NCBI GenBank assembly: GCA_016291495.1
Contig: JAEEXI010000004.1
Location: 1-64,000 of the forward strand
DNA: 64,000 bases
Origin: Prevotella sp.
GTDB lineage: Bacteria > Bacteroidota > Bacteroidia > Bacteroidales > Bacteroidaceae
Direction: 5' to 3'
Positions 7,885 through 17,081 of the stretch are shown here, in pieces (position 1 is the first letter of the stretch; every line of letters begins with the position of its first letter). The translations under genes were made by a program, and so were the position numbers. The notes below the pieces were generated by a model. That model saw nothing but the letters and a program-made list of their open reading frames with translations. It ran no database searches and was not told the origin of the DNA.

Positions 7885-8298
7885 ATGCAGCATAGTTTAG
7901 ACGAAAGAGTTAGACGCTACGAGCGTTCTTTATTAACTGACAGCAGAGGTTGGTTTTTGAAGGTTATAAATGGAAAGGAAGATAATCTACCACAAACAAC
8001 AGGAGAGATTTATTTTACGAGTGGTATAAAAGGTGCTAAAAAGGGTTCCCATTATCATCCAAAAGCACAGGAATGGTTTACACTTATCCAAGGTAAGGCC
8101 ATTCTAAAGTTAGAAGATATTATTACCCACGAAAGAAAAGACATCTTACTGGACTGGGAAAAACCAGAGACCATATACATCCCTCGTAAAGTGGCACATT
8201 CAGTTGAAGCAACAGAAGATAGCGAGAGCTTTATTCTTTGCGCGTATACAGATCTACTTTATGATCCCAAGGATACTGTTGCATACGAAATAAAATAG
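7885..8298 (+). CDS. Cupin sugar-epimerase-like protein
   Basis: A 137-aa single-domain cupin. The core 'GSHYHPKAQEWFTLIQGKAILKLED' with its His pair followed by 'IYIPRKVAHSVEA' matches the polysaccharide-biosynthesis C-terminal cupin family (PF14667), also seen fused in CapF, and resembles RmlC/WxcM cupins. Flanked on both sides by SDR enzymes, it probably epimerises or isomerises the CDP-4-keto sugar at C3 and/or C5. Starts at ATG 7885, 50 bp after the G-tract gene. Confidence 0.8.
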   Translation: MQHSLDERVRRYERSLLTDSRGWFLKVINGKEDNLPQTTGEIYFTSGIKGAKKGSHYHPKAQEWFTLIQGKAILKLEDIITHERKDILLDWEKPETIYIPRKVAHSVEATEDSESFILCAYTDLLYDPKDTVAYEIK

Positions 8299-8303
8299 AA
8301 GAT

Positions 8304-9194
8304 ATGAAAGTTACAATATTAGGCATTAATGGATTCCTCTCAACTGCAATTGCAAAATACTGCAATCAGAAAGATTGGACTTTAGATATGCATGGAGTCG
8401 GGGAGCCTAAGTTTCATACATGCAATCATTGCTATCAAGTCGATTTACTAAATGAAGAAATAGATTATGAGCAGGTTATTGACTCGGATATCATAGTTTA
8501 TGCAATTGGTGCCGGCATACAGTCTAACCTTAATGAAAGCTCAGACCTTATTTATAATCTTAATGTGACAGCTCCTGTTAAGATATGCAATAAACTTAGG
8601 GCTCTCGACTATAAAGGGGTGTTTATAACATTTGGTTCTGTTTTTGAGATGGGCGAAACAATGGAGCCAAAGTCGTTTGATGAAGATGACGTATTGTCCT
8701 CTAATTGTGTAGCCCCCAGTGATTATGTCGTTTCTAAACGTATGCTATCTCGTTTTGTAACTTCTTACAGGCCTGCCTTTACTCACTGGCACTTCATCAT
8801 TCCTACTATTTATGGCGCAGGAGAAAATCCAATGAGACTTATCCCATATACCGTTAATGCGATAAGAAATAGAGAAACACTTCATTTTACTGCTGGCAAT
8901 CAAGTCCGCCAGTATGTTCATGTAAGTGAAGTTCCAGAGCTAATTGACCTTGCGTTTCAAAAACATCTCTCAGGAGGATTGTACTGCATCGAAGGCCCTG
9001 ATACATTATCAGTAAAAGAGCTGGTGACAAGAATTCATAGGTCATTTGGGTTGGATGTTCCATCGGACTGCTTTGGAACAGCGGAAAGAAAAGATGCAGG
9101 TATGAAGTATCTTGCATTAGACGGGAAAAAACTTGAGAAGACTATTGGCTTCAAAGCCAAAAAGCATGTGGAAGATGCTTTGTTGAGTTATTAA
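8304..9194 (+). CDS. NAD(P)-dependent sugar reductase/epimerase
   Basis: An SDR of 296 aa starting 'MKVTILGINGFLSTAIAKY', with the catalytic 'DYVVSKRMLSRF' Tyr-x3-Lys near residue 142. It begins 5 bp after the cupin stop. With the cupin and the upstream SDR it completes a plausible route from CDP-4-keto-6-deoxyglucose, through 3- or 5-epimerisation, to a reduced CDP-6-deoxyhexose. Which of the two SDRs is the final 4-ketoreductase is unknown. Confidence 0.85.
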   Translation: MKVTILGINGFLSTAIAKYCNQKDWTLDMHGVGEPKFHTCNHCYQVDLLNEEIDYEQVIDSDIIVYAIGAGIQSNLNESSDLIYNLNVTAPVKICNKLRALDYKGVFITFGSVFEMGETMEPKSFDEDDVLSSNCVAPSDYVVSKRMLSRFVTSYRPAFTHWHFIIPTIYGAGENPMRLIPYTVNAIRNRETLHFTAGNQVRQYVHVSEVPELIDLAFQKHLSGGLYCIEGPDTLSVKELVTRIHRSFGLDVPSDCFGTAERKDAGMKYLALDGKKLEKTIGFKAKKHVEDALLSY

Positions 9195-9231
9195 ATTCTT
9201 GATTTATTAATCTTTTAAAGTATTATTCTTT

Positions 9232-10761
9232 TTGGAACAGCTATCTTCAAATAAGCGAATAGCAAAAAACACTATCATGCTTTATTTACGCATGATATTA
9301 AGTGTTGGTATATCGCTTTATACATCTAGGGTTATTTTACAGACATTGGGTGTTTCAGACTATGGTGTGTATGGCGTAGTTGGAGGCATTGTTACGATGT
9401 TTAGTTTCTTCAATGCCTCTTTGGCAGGAGCGACATCAAGATTCCTTTCTGTAGAACTGGGTGTGGGCAACAGAGAAAGGATTAAAGACACCTTCTCATC
9501 TGCGTTGCTTATACATATAGCGATTGCGGTCGTTGTAACATTATTGTGTGAAACTATTGGAATTTGGTTTCTAGAGAACAAGCTTGTAATTCCTGAGGGC
9601 AGAATGTATGCTGCTCATTGGGTTCTTCAATTTTCCATTTTGACAATGGTTTTTCATGTCATCCAAGTACCATTCAATGCGGCTATTATCTCAAACGAGA
9701 GAATGGGTACTTTTGCTTATATTGAAATAGCAAACTCTTTGCTCAAACTTCTGATAGTTTACATGTTGGTTATTGGCAATTTTGATAAACTTATTCTTTA
9801 CTCCATACTGACATGTGTTGTTGCAATACTCATAACTCTAATATATGTTATTTATAGCTGCCGCAATTTCAGTGAGTGTTCTTTACGTTTGGTATGGAAG
9901 AAAGAATACATCAAGCCAATGCTCTCTTATTCTGGCTGGGAGTTCTATGGAAATATGAGTTTGGTAGCATCTTCTCAAGGCATTAATATGCTGCTGAATA
10001 TGTTCTTCGGTACTATAATGAATGCGGCCTATGATATTGCAAATCGTGTCAAAAACATAATAATGAGCCTATCCACAAACTTTACGACTGCGATTAGGCC
10101 TCAGATATACAAAAACTATTCAGCCGATAATTTCGAGAGAATGTTCAGCCTGATGCAGAATGGCTCCAGAATAACTTTTATGCTTATGCTTGTATTTTGT
10201 GCGCCATTAATCATTGAGGCTCATTACATATTAAATTTATGGCTGGGTATAGTTCCAGAACATTCAGAAACTCTGCTCCGGCTGGCGTTGTTATGGAACA
10301 TTATTGTTTCAATGTTCATAACAATGAACGATGCATCACACGCGACTGGTGATGTGAAATTTCAGTGTTTAGTATCAGGAACCTTATATCTGGCAGTCTT
10401 GCCTTTATCCTACATCGCTTTCCTTTTAAATGCCCCCTATTGGGTACCATTCGCATTAAACGCTCTGTTTGTTACAGTTGATCCCCTATATGTTGGTTAT
10501 GTGATAAAAAAACACATCCCTGGTTTCTCTTGGAGGAAACATGTGTTACATGATATGGTGCGCACATATAGTATATTGATAGTTGTAATTGCCGTGCCAT
10601 ATTTTATTATTAGCAATATGGAAGAGTCATTTGTAAGATTGGTTGTAACAACAATCTTAACCACATTGATTACATGTGTGTTAGGATTCTATATATTGTT
10701 GTCCAAGAATCTGCGTGGGAGGATCATATCATTCATTAAAACGAAAATAAAGAGATCATGA
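9232..10761 (+). CDS. wzx: Polysaccharide flippase, Wzx-like (MATE/MOP superfamily)
   Basis: A 509-aa polytopic membrane protein with about 12-14 hydrophobic segments throughout and the N-terminal pattern 'RIAKNTIMLYLRMILSVGISLYTSRVILQTLGVSDYG' typical of Bacteroidales Wzx. It would flip the undecaprenyl-diphosphate-linked repeat unit across the inner membrane. No ATG precedes the conserved N-terminus, so TTG 9232 is the likely start; the first in-frame ATG is 9277. Its stop overlaps the next gene by ATGA. Confidence 0.88.
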   Translation: MEQLSSNKRIAKNTIMLYLRMILSVGISLYTSRVILQTLGVSDYGVYGVVGGIVTMFSFFNASLAGATSRFLSVELGVGNRERIKDTFSSALLIHIAIAVVVTLLCETIGIWFLENKLVIPEGRMYAAHWVLQFSILTMVFHVIQVPFNAAIISNERMGTFAYIEIANSLLKLLIVYMLVIGNFDKLILYSILTCVVAILITLIYVIYSCRNFSECSLRLVWKKEYIKPMLSYSGWEFYGNMSLVASSQGINMLLNMFFGTIMNAAYDIANRVKNIIMSLSTNFTTAIRPQIYKNYSADNFERMFSLMQNGSRITFMLMLVFCAPLIIEAHYILNLWLGIVPEHSETLLRLALLWNIIVSMFITMNDASHATGDVKFQCLVSGTLYLAVLPLSYIAFLLNAPYWVPFALNALFVTVDPLYVGYVIKKHIPGFSWRKHVLHDMVRTYSILIVVIAVPYFIISNMEESFVRLVVTTILTTLITCVLGFYILLSKNLRGRIISFIKTKIKRS

Positions 10762-11993
10762 CAGTGAATAATGCGAAAAGAATTACCCCCAGAAGCATCA
10801 GACGTCCATTTGGAATGATAATTACCATGTTTCGTTCATGGATTCGTAAGCGTGAATCAAAATCATACACAATAATACAGCATCCAGAAAAAGAGCTGAA
10901 TGTGGTGTATAAAATCAAAGACGCATCATGGGATAATATTTATTATCCTGAGTGTTATGGTCACAGCAAAGAAGCTCAATTGACGGTTCATACTCCTGCA
11001 GAGTATATTTTCTTAGAGAATAATGCAATTGTAAGTGGTGATTCTGATGTGGTTCTTACGAGTAAGGGTGCCTATTGGAACAAATTCAATCAGGAAGAGT
11101 TTGTAACATGGGCTAAACCAGCCGACAAAAATGTCGCTTGGTTCAACAGGAGCCATATAGGAGTTGTACCTCACAAAAAACAAGAAATCGTAAATGGCAA
11201 GGTGCTTTCGTTAATAGGCCTGTGGTCATATCACTGGGCTCATTGTCTTTTTGAGTTCCTCCCTAAGTTGTTCTCGGCAGGAAAAGCTGGGTTGTTGAAT
11301 CAGCCTATAACTTTGCTGGTAGTAGAAAACGAGGATTCAAATATCAAGGAAATAATGAATAACTACCTCTCCGATTATCCACAGGCAAATATTCTTTGGG
11401 TGAAGAATGATGTAGACTATATTTGTGAGGAGCTATATTTCCTGCCAATCCCGGGACCCAGCTATTGTGATTATAAATTCAGGCTTGACTACGTGGAGTT
11501 TATACCTCGTTATGTTATTGATGATATAAAACGCTATGTAATTGACCCAGTAATAGAAAAGGTGAAAGATAACAAGCCTAAGTACGAAAAGATATTCTTG
11601 CCTCGAACCAAAAAATTCACTCATACTGGCAAACTATTGATAAACTACGATGAAATCCATGATTATTTCAAGAGTCTTGGATACATAGACCTTGAAGGCT
11701 CTACGATGACTCTTGAAGAAAAGGCAGATGTTTTTTATCACGCAAAAGAGGTCGTTGGCATGTATGGGTCTTCATTGGTCAACTTGATGTTTTGTAATCA
11801 TGCCAAATGTATAAACCTTAGTAATTACAAATTTGTTACTGAAACTTGTATATATCTTCTTAATCGAGATTATTTATCAAAGATGATTACTGTGACAGGG
11901 CAAGACGATGGGTCAGAATATGGCTCCAACTTTTATATACCTCTTGATAAAATCAAGTCGGCATATCAGTATTGTATGTTAGATAAGCAGTAA
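10758..11993 (+). CDS. Glycosyltransferase family 61 (DUF563)
   Basis: A 411-aa protein. The central 'GLWSYHWAHCLFEFLPKLF' and the C-terminal 'FLPRTKKFTHTGKLLINYDEIHDYF ... VVGMYGSSLVNLMFC' are the hallmark segments of the DUF563/GT61 fold, where the conserved Gly-Ser-Leu region contributes to nucleotide-sugar binding. It probably adds one residue of the repeat unit. It is coupled to wzx by an ATGA overlap. Confidence 0.8.
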   Translation: MTVNNAKRITPRSIRRPFGMIITMFRSWIRKRESKSYTIIQHPEKELNVVYKIKDASWDNIYYPECYGHSKEAQLTVHTPAEYIFLENNAIVSGDSDVVLTSKGAYWNKFNQEEFVTWAKPADKNVAWFNRSHIGVVPHKKQEIVNGKVLSLIGLWSYHWAHCLFEFLPKLFSAGKAGLLNQPITLLVVENEDSNIKEIMNNYLSDYPQANILWVKNDVDYICEELYFLPIPGPSYCDYKFRLDYVEFIPRYVIDDIKRYVIDPVIEKVKDNKPKYEKIFLPRTKKFTHTGKLLINYDEIHDYFKSLGYIDLEGSTMTLEEKADVFYHAKEVVGMYGSSLVNLMFCNHAKCINLSNYKFVTETCIYLLNRDYLSKMITVTGQDDGSEYGSNFYIPLDKIKSAYQYCMLDKQ

Positions 11994-11994
11994 A

Positions 11995-12585
11995 ATGATT
12001 ATAGTTTCTATCTTCCACAACAGTATCCTTAAATCATGTTCATACTGCATCTATGATGAAGAGAGCTTGGAAGGATACCTGATAGATGTTGGCGATGCAC
12101 AACCAATTATCGATTTCATACAGACTCATGGGATAGATTTAAAAGCTGTATTACTGACGCATCCTCATTTTGATCATGTTTATGGAATTAACGAAATAGT
12201 AAATGCTTATCCTGATATCAGGATTTACTGTTCAAGTGAAACGTTAGACGGTTTGAAGGACGAGGATATAAACATGTCTTACATGTATCTTGAAGATGAG
12301 TTCAAGATACCAGATGATAGTGTATTTCGTCTGATTGATGAAGCAGCTGATGTGAGGTGCTTTAATAAACAGATAAGAATAGAACAGTGCCAAGGACATG
12401 ACACGGGTTGTCTAGCATTTATTATAGAAAACAACATTTTTACTGGAGATAGCTATACTCCATTTGCACCCGTGACATATAATTGGCATCGATGCAATAA
12501 AGAAATGGCACTTGAGAGTGAAAAGAGACTAATTAGTATTATACAAAACGAAGACCTGCATGTATATCCAGGTCACTATCAATAA
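11995..12585 (+). CDS. MBL-fold metallo-hydrolase (glyoxalase II-like)
   Basis: A 196-aa metallo-beta-lactamase-fold protein. The metal-binding HxHxDH motif is 'THPHFDHVYG' (about residues 56-65), then His in 'QGHDTGCLAF', Asp in 'FTGDSYTP' and a final His in 'YPGHYQ' at the C-terminus. Such proteins hydrolyse thioesters or other esters. Located directly before an adenylation enzyme and a carrier protein, it might act as a thioesterase on the carrier-bound group; this is inference from context only. Confidence 0.8.
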   Translation: MIIVSIFHNSILKSCSYCIYDEESLEGYLIDVGDAQPIIDFIQTHGIDLKAVLLTHPHFDHVYGINEIVNAYPDIRIYCSSETLDGLKDEDINMSYMYLEDEFKIPDDSVFRLIDEAADVRCFNKQIRIEQCQGHDTGCLAFIIENNIFTGDSYTPFAPVTYNWHRCNKEMALESEKRLISIIQNEDLHVYPGHYQ

Positions 12586-12590
12586 AAAAT

Positions 12591-14093
12591 ATGGGTTCAA
12601 TATTTTTACAACAAATTATTAATCCTATCCTTGACAATATCAAGAATGGGGGTGAGAAGAATGCATTCTGCATTGAGGACGAGTTTTACACTTATAGTGA
12701 TTTCGCAAAAGAAGTCACTAACATCCGTGCGTTATTGCGTGAGAGAACTATAGACAACAAACATATAGGTCTTGTGACCAATAATGATGTTAAGACATAT
12801 GCAGGAATCATTGCACTATGGCTTGAAGGGTATTGTTATGTGCCTCTGCACATCAAGCAGCCTATTGACAGGTGCTTGGATATTGTTGAGCAAGTTGGAA
12901 TTACAACCATCTTAGACTCTTCCAAGGAAAGCAGATATGATTCCAAACTTGTAGTGAATACCAAGAATACAGCCTCGAATGCTGGCGACTTGGAGCCTGT
13001 TGCGAACATTAGTGAAGATGATTTGGCATATATTCTCTTCACATCAGGGAGCACTGGCAAACCCAAAGGCGTCGCTTTGAGTCGCCGGAACATTGGCTCA
13101 TTTATGGACTCTTTCTGGGCTACAGGAATTGACATCACCAGCGATGACAGATGCTTGCAGTGTTTTGATTTGACATTCGATGTGTCTGTTCAGTGTTATC
13201 TTACAGGCTTAACAAAGGGTGCTTGTGTTTATACGGTTCCTTATGGCGAAGGAAAGTATCTCCAGGTAGCAGGTCTTATTGACGATTATCATCTGACCTT
13301 TGCTGCAATGGCTCCTTCAATGTTGCGATTCATGCGTCCATTCTTTGACCAGATAGACATGAGCTCTCTCAAGTCATGTATCTTAACAGCTGAAGCTTGT
13401 CCTAAGAAGTTGCTTGAGGTTATCTATGACTATTGCCCTGATATCACATTATATGACTTCTATGGACCGACTGAGGCTACTATCTATTGCACATATTACA
13501 AACTTGAGCGTAATAGAGAGAACAAAGAGTTGAATGGCATTATTTCCATAGGTCAACCTTTGAAGAATTGTGTTGGACTCATCTTGGATGAACAAGGCAA
13601 TATCCTTCCCGCTAACGACAAAGGTGAATTGTGCATTGCTGGCGATCAGGTTACGCAAGGCTACTGGAATAATCCTGAGAAGAATTCAACTTCATTCTTC
13701 TTCAAGGAAATTGATGGTGTGAACATGCGCTTCTATCATACTGGTGACCTTTGCTATAAGGATGCCGATGGCGACATAATGTATTCTGGACGCATGGACA
13801 ATCAGGTTAAGATTCAGGGTTTCAGAATTGAGCTTGGTGAGATTGAGCACCATGCTCGTGAGGCTTCTGGTATGAATGCAGTTTGTGTGGCCAAAGAAGA
13901 GGATGGTAATAATATACTTTATCTTGCTTTTGAGGGAGATGAGTTTGATACGACTAAGGTTGTTGAGTATATGAAAAGCAAGATGCCGTCATACATGATG
14001 CCGTCACATATCATATTCATCAAGACCTTCCCCTTGAACAACAATGACAAGATAGACAGGCCGAGAATCAAAAAAGAATATTGCACATTATGA
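12591..14093 (+). CDS. Amino-acid adenylation enzyme (DltA/NRPS A-domain-like)
   Basis: A 500-aa stand-alone AMP-forming adenylation domain. Core motifs are in order: A3 'ILFTSGSTGKPKGVALS', A4 'FDLTFDVSV', A5 'YDFYGPTEATIY', A6 'GELCIAGDQVTQGYW', A7/A8 'YHTGDLC...GRMDNQVKIQGFRIELGEIE', and the A10 Lys in 'NNNDKIDRPRIK'. The Asp in the A4 'FDVS' position normally binds the alpha-amino group, so the substrate is probably an amino acid, as in D-Ala:carrier ligases. It would load the carrier protein encoded at 15931. Its stop overlaps the next gene by ATGA. No DltB-type MBOAT gene is nearby. Confidence 0.85.
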   Translation: MGSIFLQQIINPILDNIKNGGEKNAFCIEDEFYTYSDFAKEVTNIRALLRERTIDNKHIGLVTNNDVKTYAGIIALWLEGYCYVPLHIKQPIDRCLDIVEQVGITTILDSSKESRYDSKLVVNTKNTASNAGDLEPVANISEDDLAYILFTSGSTGKPKGVALSRRNIGSFMDSFWATGIDITSDDRCLQCFDLTFDVSVQCYLTGLTKGACVYTVPYGEGKYLQVAGLIDDYHLTFAAMAPSMLRFMRPFFDQIDMSSLKSCILTAEACPKKLLEVIYDYCPDITLYDFYGPTEATIYCTYYKLERNRENKELNGIISIGQPLKNCVGLILDEQGNILPANDKGELCIAGDQVTQGYWNNPEKNSTSFFFKEIDGVNMRFYHTGDLCYKDADGDIMYSGRMDNQVKIQGFRIELGEIEHHAREASGMNAVCVAKEEDGNNILYLAFEGDEFDTTKVVEYMKSKMPSYMMPSHIIFIKTFPLNNNDKIDRPRIKKEYCTL

Positions 14094-15913
14094 TTGATAA
14101 ACTGACAAAAGGAGAATGCTGCGGCTGTAATGCCTGTGGCGATATTTGCCCTAAAGGCGCAATATCATTCAGCAGGGACAATGAGGGCTTCTTATACCCA
14201 GTGATAGACCATGAGAAATGTATTGATTGTGGTCTGTGCGAAAAGGCATGTCCTTCCATTAATGCCACAGAACTAAAGAAAAACGATTTCGAACTTCCGA
14301 AATGTTTTGCTGCCGTCAATAAGAATTTAGAGGTGCGCTTTGACAGTACTTCTGGCGGTGCTTTTTCAGCCTTGGCAAAGAAAGCGTATAAGCATAAATA
14401 CTATGTAGGTGGTGCAGTCTGGAATGAGGATTGGACAGTAAGTCAGATTATCACAAATGACAGACACGACCTTGAGCGTCTTAGAAGCTCAAAATACATC
14501 CAAAGCGATGCACAGGGGCTTTACAAGAAAATCAAGGAATTACTTGTTGCGGGCGAAAAGGTGCTGATTTGTGGTACTCCTTGTCAGATTGCTGCTCTTA
14601 AATCATTCTTGCGTAAGGATTATGAGAATCAAATCACCGTAGATTTCATTTGCCAATATGTGAATTCTCCTTTTGTTTGGAACAAGTATATTGAACAGAT
14701 TGAGAAAGAACATAATTCCAAGGTTGTCTATATTAAAGACAAGAATAAAGAATTAGGCTGGCGAAAGCTTTGCAATAAGGTAGTCTTTGAGAATGGCGAT
14801 GTTCGTTATGATACAGCCCGTGAGAATTACTTCCGTCGTTGTTACATGGGATTGGGCGTTGCGTCAAGACCTGCCTGTTACGAATGCAAATTTAAAGGAT
14901 TCCCCCGTATCGCTGATATTACAATTGCAGACTTCTGGGGTGTAGAGAAATATCTCCCCAAAGAATTTGACGGTAATTTGGGTACGTCTTTGATTTTGTG
15001 CAATTCTCAGAAAGGATTGGATTATTTAGATGATGAGGTGTGTAAGTCTTTACTTGTCACAGAAACTGATTTTAAGAACACATTGGGTGGAAATACTGCT
15101 CTGACAGTTCCTTATAACCCACCAGTAAAAGTAAATAGAGAACAGTTCTACAATGATCTTCATAACAGTGATATTAAAAAGGTTTTGGAAGACTATCTCC
15201 TGAAGTATCATGTAATCAAAGGCCCGTTCTTACACAAGTGTAAAAATATAGCAAAGTTTTTCTATTTGAACTACCAATCTTGCAGGGGTAATATATTCAC
15301 GTTTTTCAAATCAATGTATATGAATTTCTTCTGCAAGCATGTCAAAGCAAACATATCAAAGGGTGCATTTATTGTGTTGTATCCGCATTGCAAGTTCACA
15401 TTTGGAAAGAATTCGCGCATAGTTCTCGGCAGATTACTTCATTTAGGCAGAACTTATAAAACTGACAAGAAAGTAACCTATATTGAACTGAGAGAGAATG
15501 CACTCTTAGATGTAAAAGGTGATTATGCTTTTGGTAGTGGTTGTGATGTGCAAGTATTCAAAGATGCTGTCTTTACTATTGATGGAGGTGGCGACACAAA
15601 CATGAATGTTGAGATTGTGTGTGGTCAATCAATTCATTTCCAGAAGTATGTCTACATTGGTAGAAATGTTATAATCAGAGATACGAATGGAGAGCATTAT
15701 CTCTCCCGTCAGGGATATAAGACATCAAGGCCTGTCGTAATAGGAACTCATGCTTGGTTATGTGACAGAGCAACCATTATGCCTGGAGTTCACGTCTATC
15801 CAGGTGGTATTGTGGGAGCAAACGCTTATGTCACTTCAAATGTAGAGGCATTTACAATGGTAAGTGGAAACCCTGCCAGAGTGGTTGATGAAGAAGTTTA
15901 TTGGAAATCATAA
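14090..15913 (+). CDS. FrhB-like ferredoxin protein fused to hexapeptide acyltransferase
   Basis: A 607-aa fusion. Residues 10-20 (CCGCNACGDIC) and 44-54 (CIDCGLCEKAC) hold two 4Fe-4S clusters. The FrhB N- and C-domains follow ('TSGGAFSALAKKA', 'CGTPCQIAALKSFL', 'RPACYECKFKGFPRIADITIADFWG'). From about residue 430 a left-handed beta-helix acyltransferase of the LacA/maltose-acetyltransferase type appears ('VYIGRNVIIRDTNGEH', 'GTHAWLCDRATIMPGV', 'VSGNPARVV'). The start at ATG 14090 overlaps the upstream stop; the 5' TTG is less likely. The related 399-aa protein at 25821 lacks the acyltransferase. FrhB-like proteins occur next to pyruvyl transferases in many glycan loci, but their reaction is not established. 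Confidence 0.85.
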   Translation: MIDKLTKGECCGCNACGDICPKGAISFSRDNEGFLYPVIDHEKCIDCGLCEKACPSINATELKKNDFELPKCFAAVNKNLEVRFDSTSGGAFSALAKKAYKHKYYVGGAVWNEDWTVSQIITNDRHDLERLRSSKYIQSDAQGLYKKIKELLVAGEKVLICGTPCQIAALKSFLRKDYENQITVDFICQYVNSPFVWNKYIEQIEKEHNSKVVYIKDKNKELGWRKLCNKVVFENGDVRYDTARENYFRRCYMGLGVASRPACYECKFKGFPRIADITIADFWGVEKYLPKEFDGNLGTSLILCNSQKGLDYLDDEVCKSLLVTETDFKNTLGGNTALTVPYNPPVKVNREQFYNDLHNSDIKKVLEDYLLKYHVIKGPFLHKCKNIAKFFYLNYQSCRGNIFTFFKSMYMNFFCKHVKANISKGAFIVLYPHCKFTFGKNSRIVLGRLLHLGRTYKTDKKVTYIELRENALLDVKGDYAFGSGCDVQVFKDAVFTIDGGGDTNMNVEIVCGQSIHFQKYVYIGRNVIIRDTNGEHYLSRQGYKTSRPVVIGTHAWLCDRATIMPGVHVYPGGIVGANAYVTSNVEAFTMVSGNPARVVDEEVYWKS

Positions 15914-15930
15914 AATAAATAATAAAAATT

Positions 15931-16155
15931 ATGGAACAGAAATTATTAGAAGTATTTCGCAGTGTTTTTACAGAGGTTGATCCTTCAGAGATTACTCTAG
16001 ATTCTGAATTTAGAGAGTGGGATCAGTATTCTTCGCTGACACAGGTGGAACTAATTGATGCAATCACCAGTCAGCTTGGGGTGAAAATTAAGTTGCGCCC
16101 GTTTATCAAGGCAGAGACAATTGGCGATGTCCTTGACATAATTAACGAAGAATAA
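15931..16155 (+). CDS. Acyl carrier protein
   Basis: A 74-aa acidic four-helix carrier protein. The phosphopantetheine attachment site reads 'QYSSLTQVELI', with Ser35 before Leu36. The usual Asp of the Asp-Ser-Leu motif is replaced by Ser, a variant that I believe occurs in other Bacteroidetes carrier proteins. Placed three genes into the module with the adenylation enzyme, it is the probable acceptor of the activated amino acid. Needs a phosphopantetheinyl transferase from elsewhere in the genome. Confidence 0.85.
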   Translation: MEQKLLEVFRSVFTEVDPSEITLDSEFREWDQYSSLTQVELIDAITSQLGVKIKLRPFIKAETIGDVLDIINEE

Positions 16156-16190
16156 ATTCCTTGTATTTACAGCAAAAGGTCTTTTGCAAG

Positions 16191-17081
16191 ATGACATTAA
16201 CAACAGTTAGCGGAGGGCAAGTTCCTGCTGTGGGCTTAGGTACTTACCCCCTGCAAGGACGTCAAATGGCAAATGTGTTGATTGAGGCTGTAAAAATTGG
16301 TTACAGGCTGATAGACACATCTGATGACTACCATGGAGAGACTGGTATAGGAATGGGTTGTTCGGAGTTATTCGATAAGACTGGACTCCGTAGAGAGGAT
16401 ATTTTCCTGCAAACGAAGATTTCTCAAGATAATTCTTACTATGACGAGCCGCTTGATGGTATATGGTTTAACCCACATTCTTATTTCCAACAGAAACATA
16501 CGGTAAAGGAGGTAGTGCGAGATAAGGTCAAAACCTCCTTGAGAGAACTGAAGACTGACTACCTTGATTCTATACTAATTCATTATCCCTTCCCAGGATA
16601 TTATGAAGAGGTGTGGAATGAACTTGTAGAGTTACAGAAAGAGGGAGTCGTAAGGTACATTGGAGTGTCAAATTTCTTTCCGAAACATATTGAGCAGTTG
16701 AAGAACTCAAATGTGATGCCTGCTATCAATGAGTTGTTCTTTAGTCCCTTATGTACAAGGAATGATATGCTGGCATATTTTAAAGAGCATGACATACAGC
16801 CCATTGTTTACTCAAGTCTGTTAGGGGTAAGAGGTAAAATCCCTGAAGCCATTATCAATCCTATGATGGCAAAATACAATAAAACTTTCAGCCAGATTAT
16901 CTTAAGATGGCATATTGATAGGGGATGCATACCTTTGGCTAAATCCAAAACGCCAAGCAGACTTAAAGAGAACTTTGATGTGTTTGATTTTCACCTTGAT
17001 GAAGACGAAATCAATGCACTTGCAGCACTTAATATAGACCAGGTGATTCTTCCAGAATCACAGTATTGTCCAGGATTATGA
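16191..17081 (+). CDS. Aldo/keto reductase
   Basis: A 296-aa (beta/alpha)8 NAD(P)H oxidoreductase. Family motifs are 'VPAVGLGTYPLQG', the Asp/Tyr of 'RLIDTSDDYHGETGIG', the Lys of 'IFLQTKIS', the His of 'DSILIHYPFPG', and 'RYIGVSNFFPKHIEQL'. ATG 16191 is chosen over the upstream TTG because the conserved N-terminus starts there. Its role beside the carrier protein could be reduction of the bound acyl or keto intermediate, or of a sugar; unresolved. Overlaps the next gene by ATGA. Confidence 0.87.
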   Translation: MTLTTVSGGQVPAVGLGTYPLQGRQMANVLIEAVKIGYRLIDTSDDYHGETGIGMGCSELFDKTGLRREDIFLQTKISQDNSYYDEPLDGIWFNPHSYFQQKHTVKEVVRDKVKTSLRELKTDYLDSILIHYPFPGYYEEVWNELVELQKEGVVRYIGVSNFFPKHIEQLKNSNVMPAINELFFSPLCTRNDMLAYFKEHDIQPIVYSSLLGVRGKIPEAIINPMMAKYNKTFSQIILRWHIDRGCIPLAKSKTPSRLKENFDVFDFHLDEDEINALAALNIDQVILPESQYCPGL

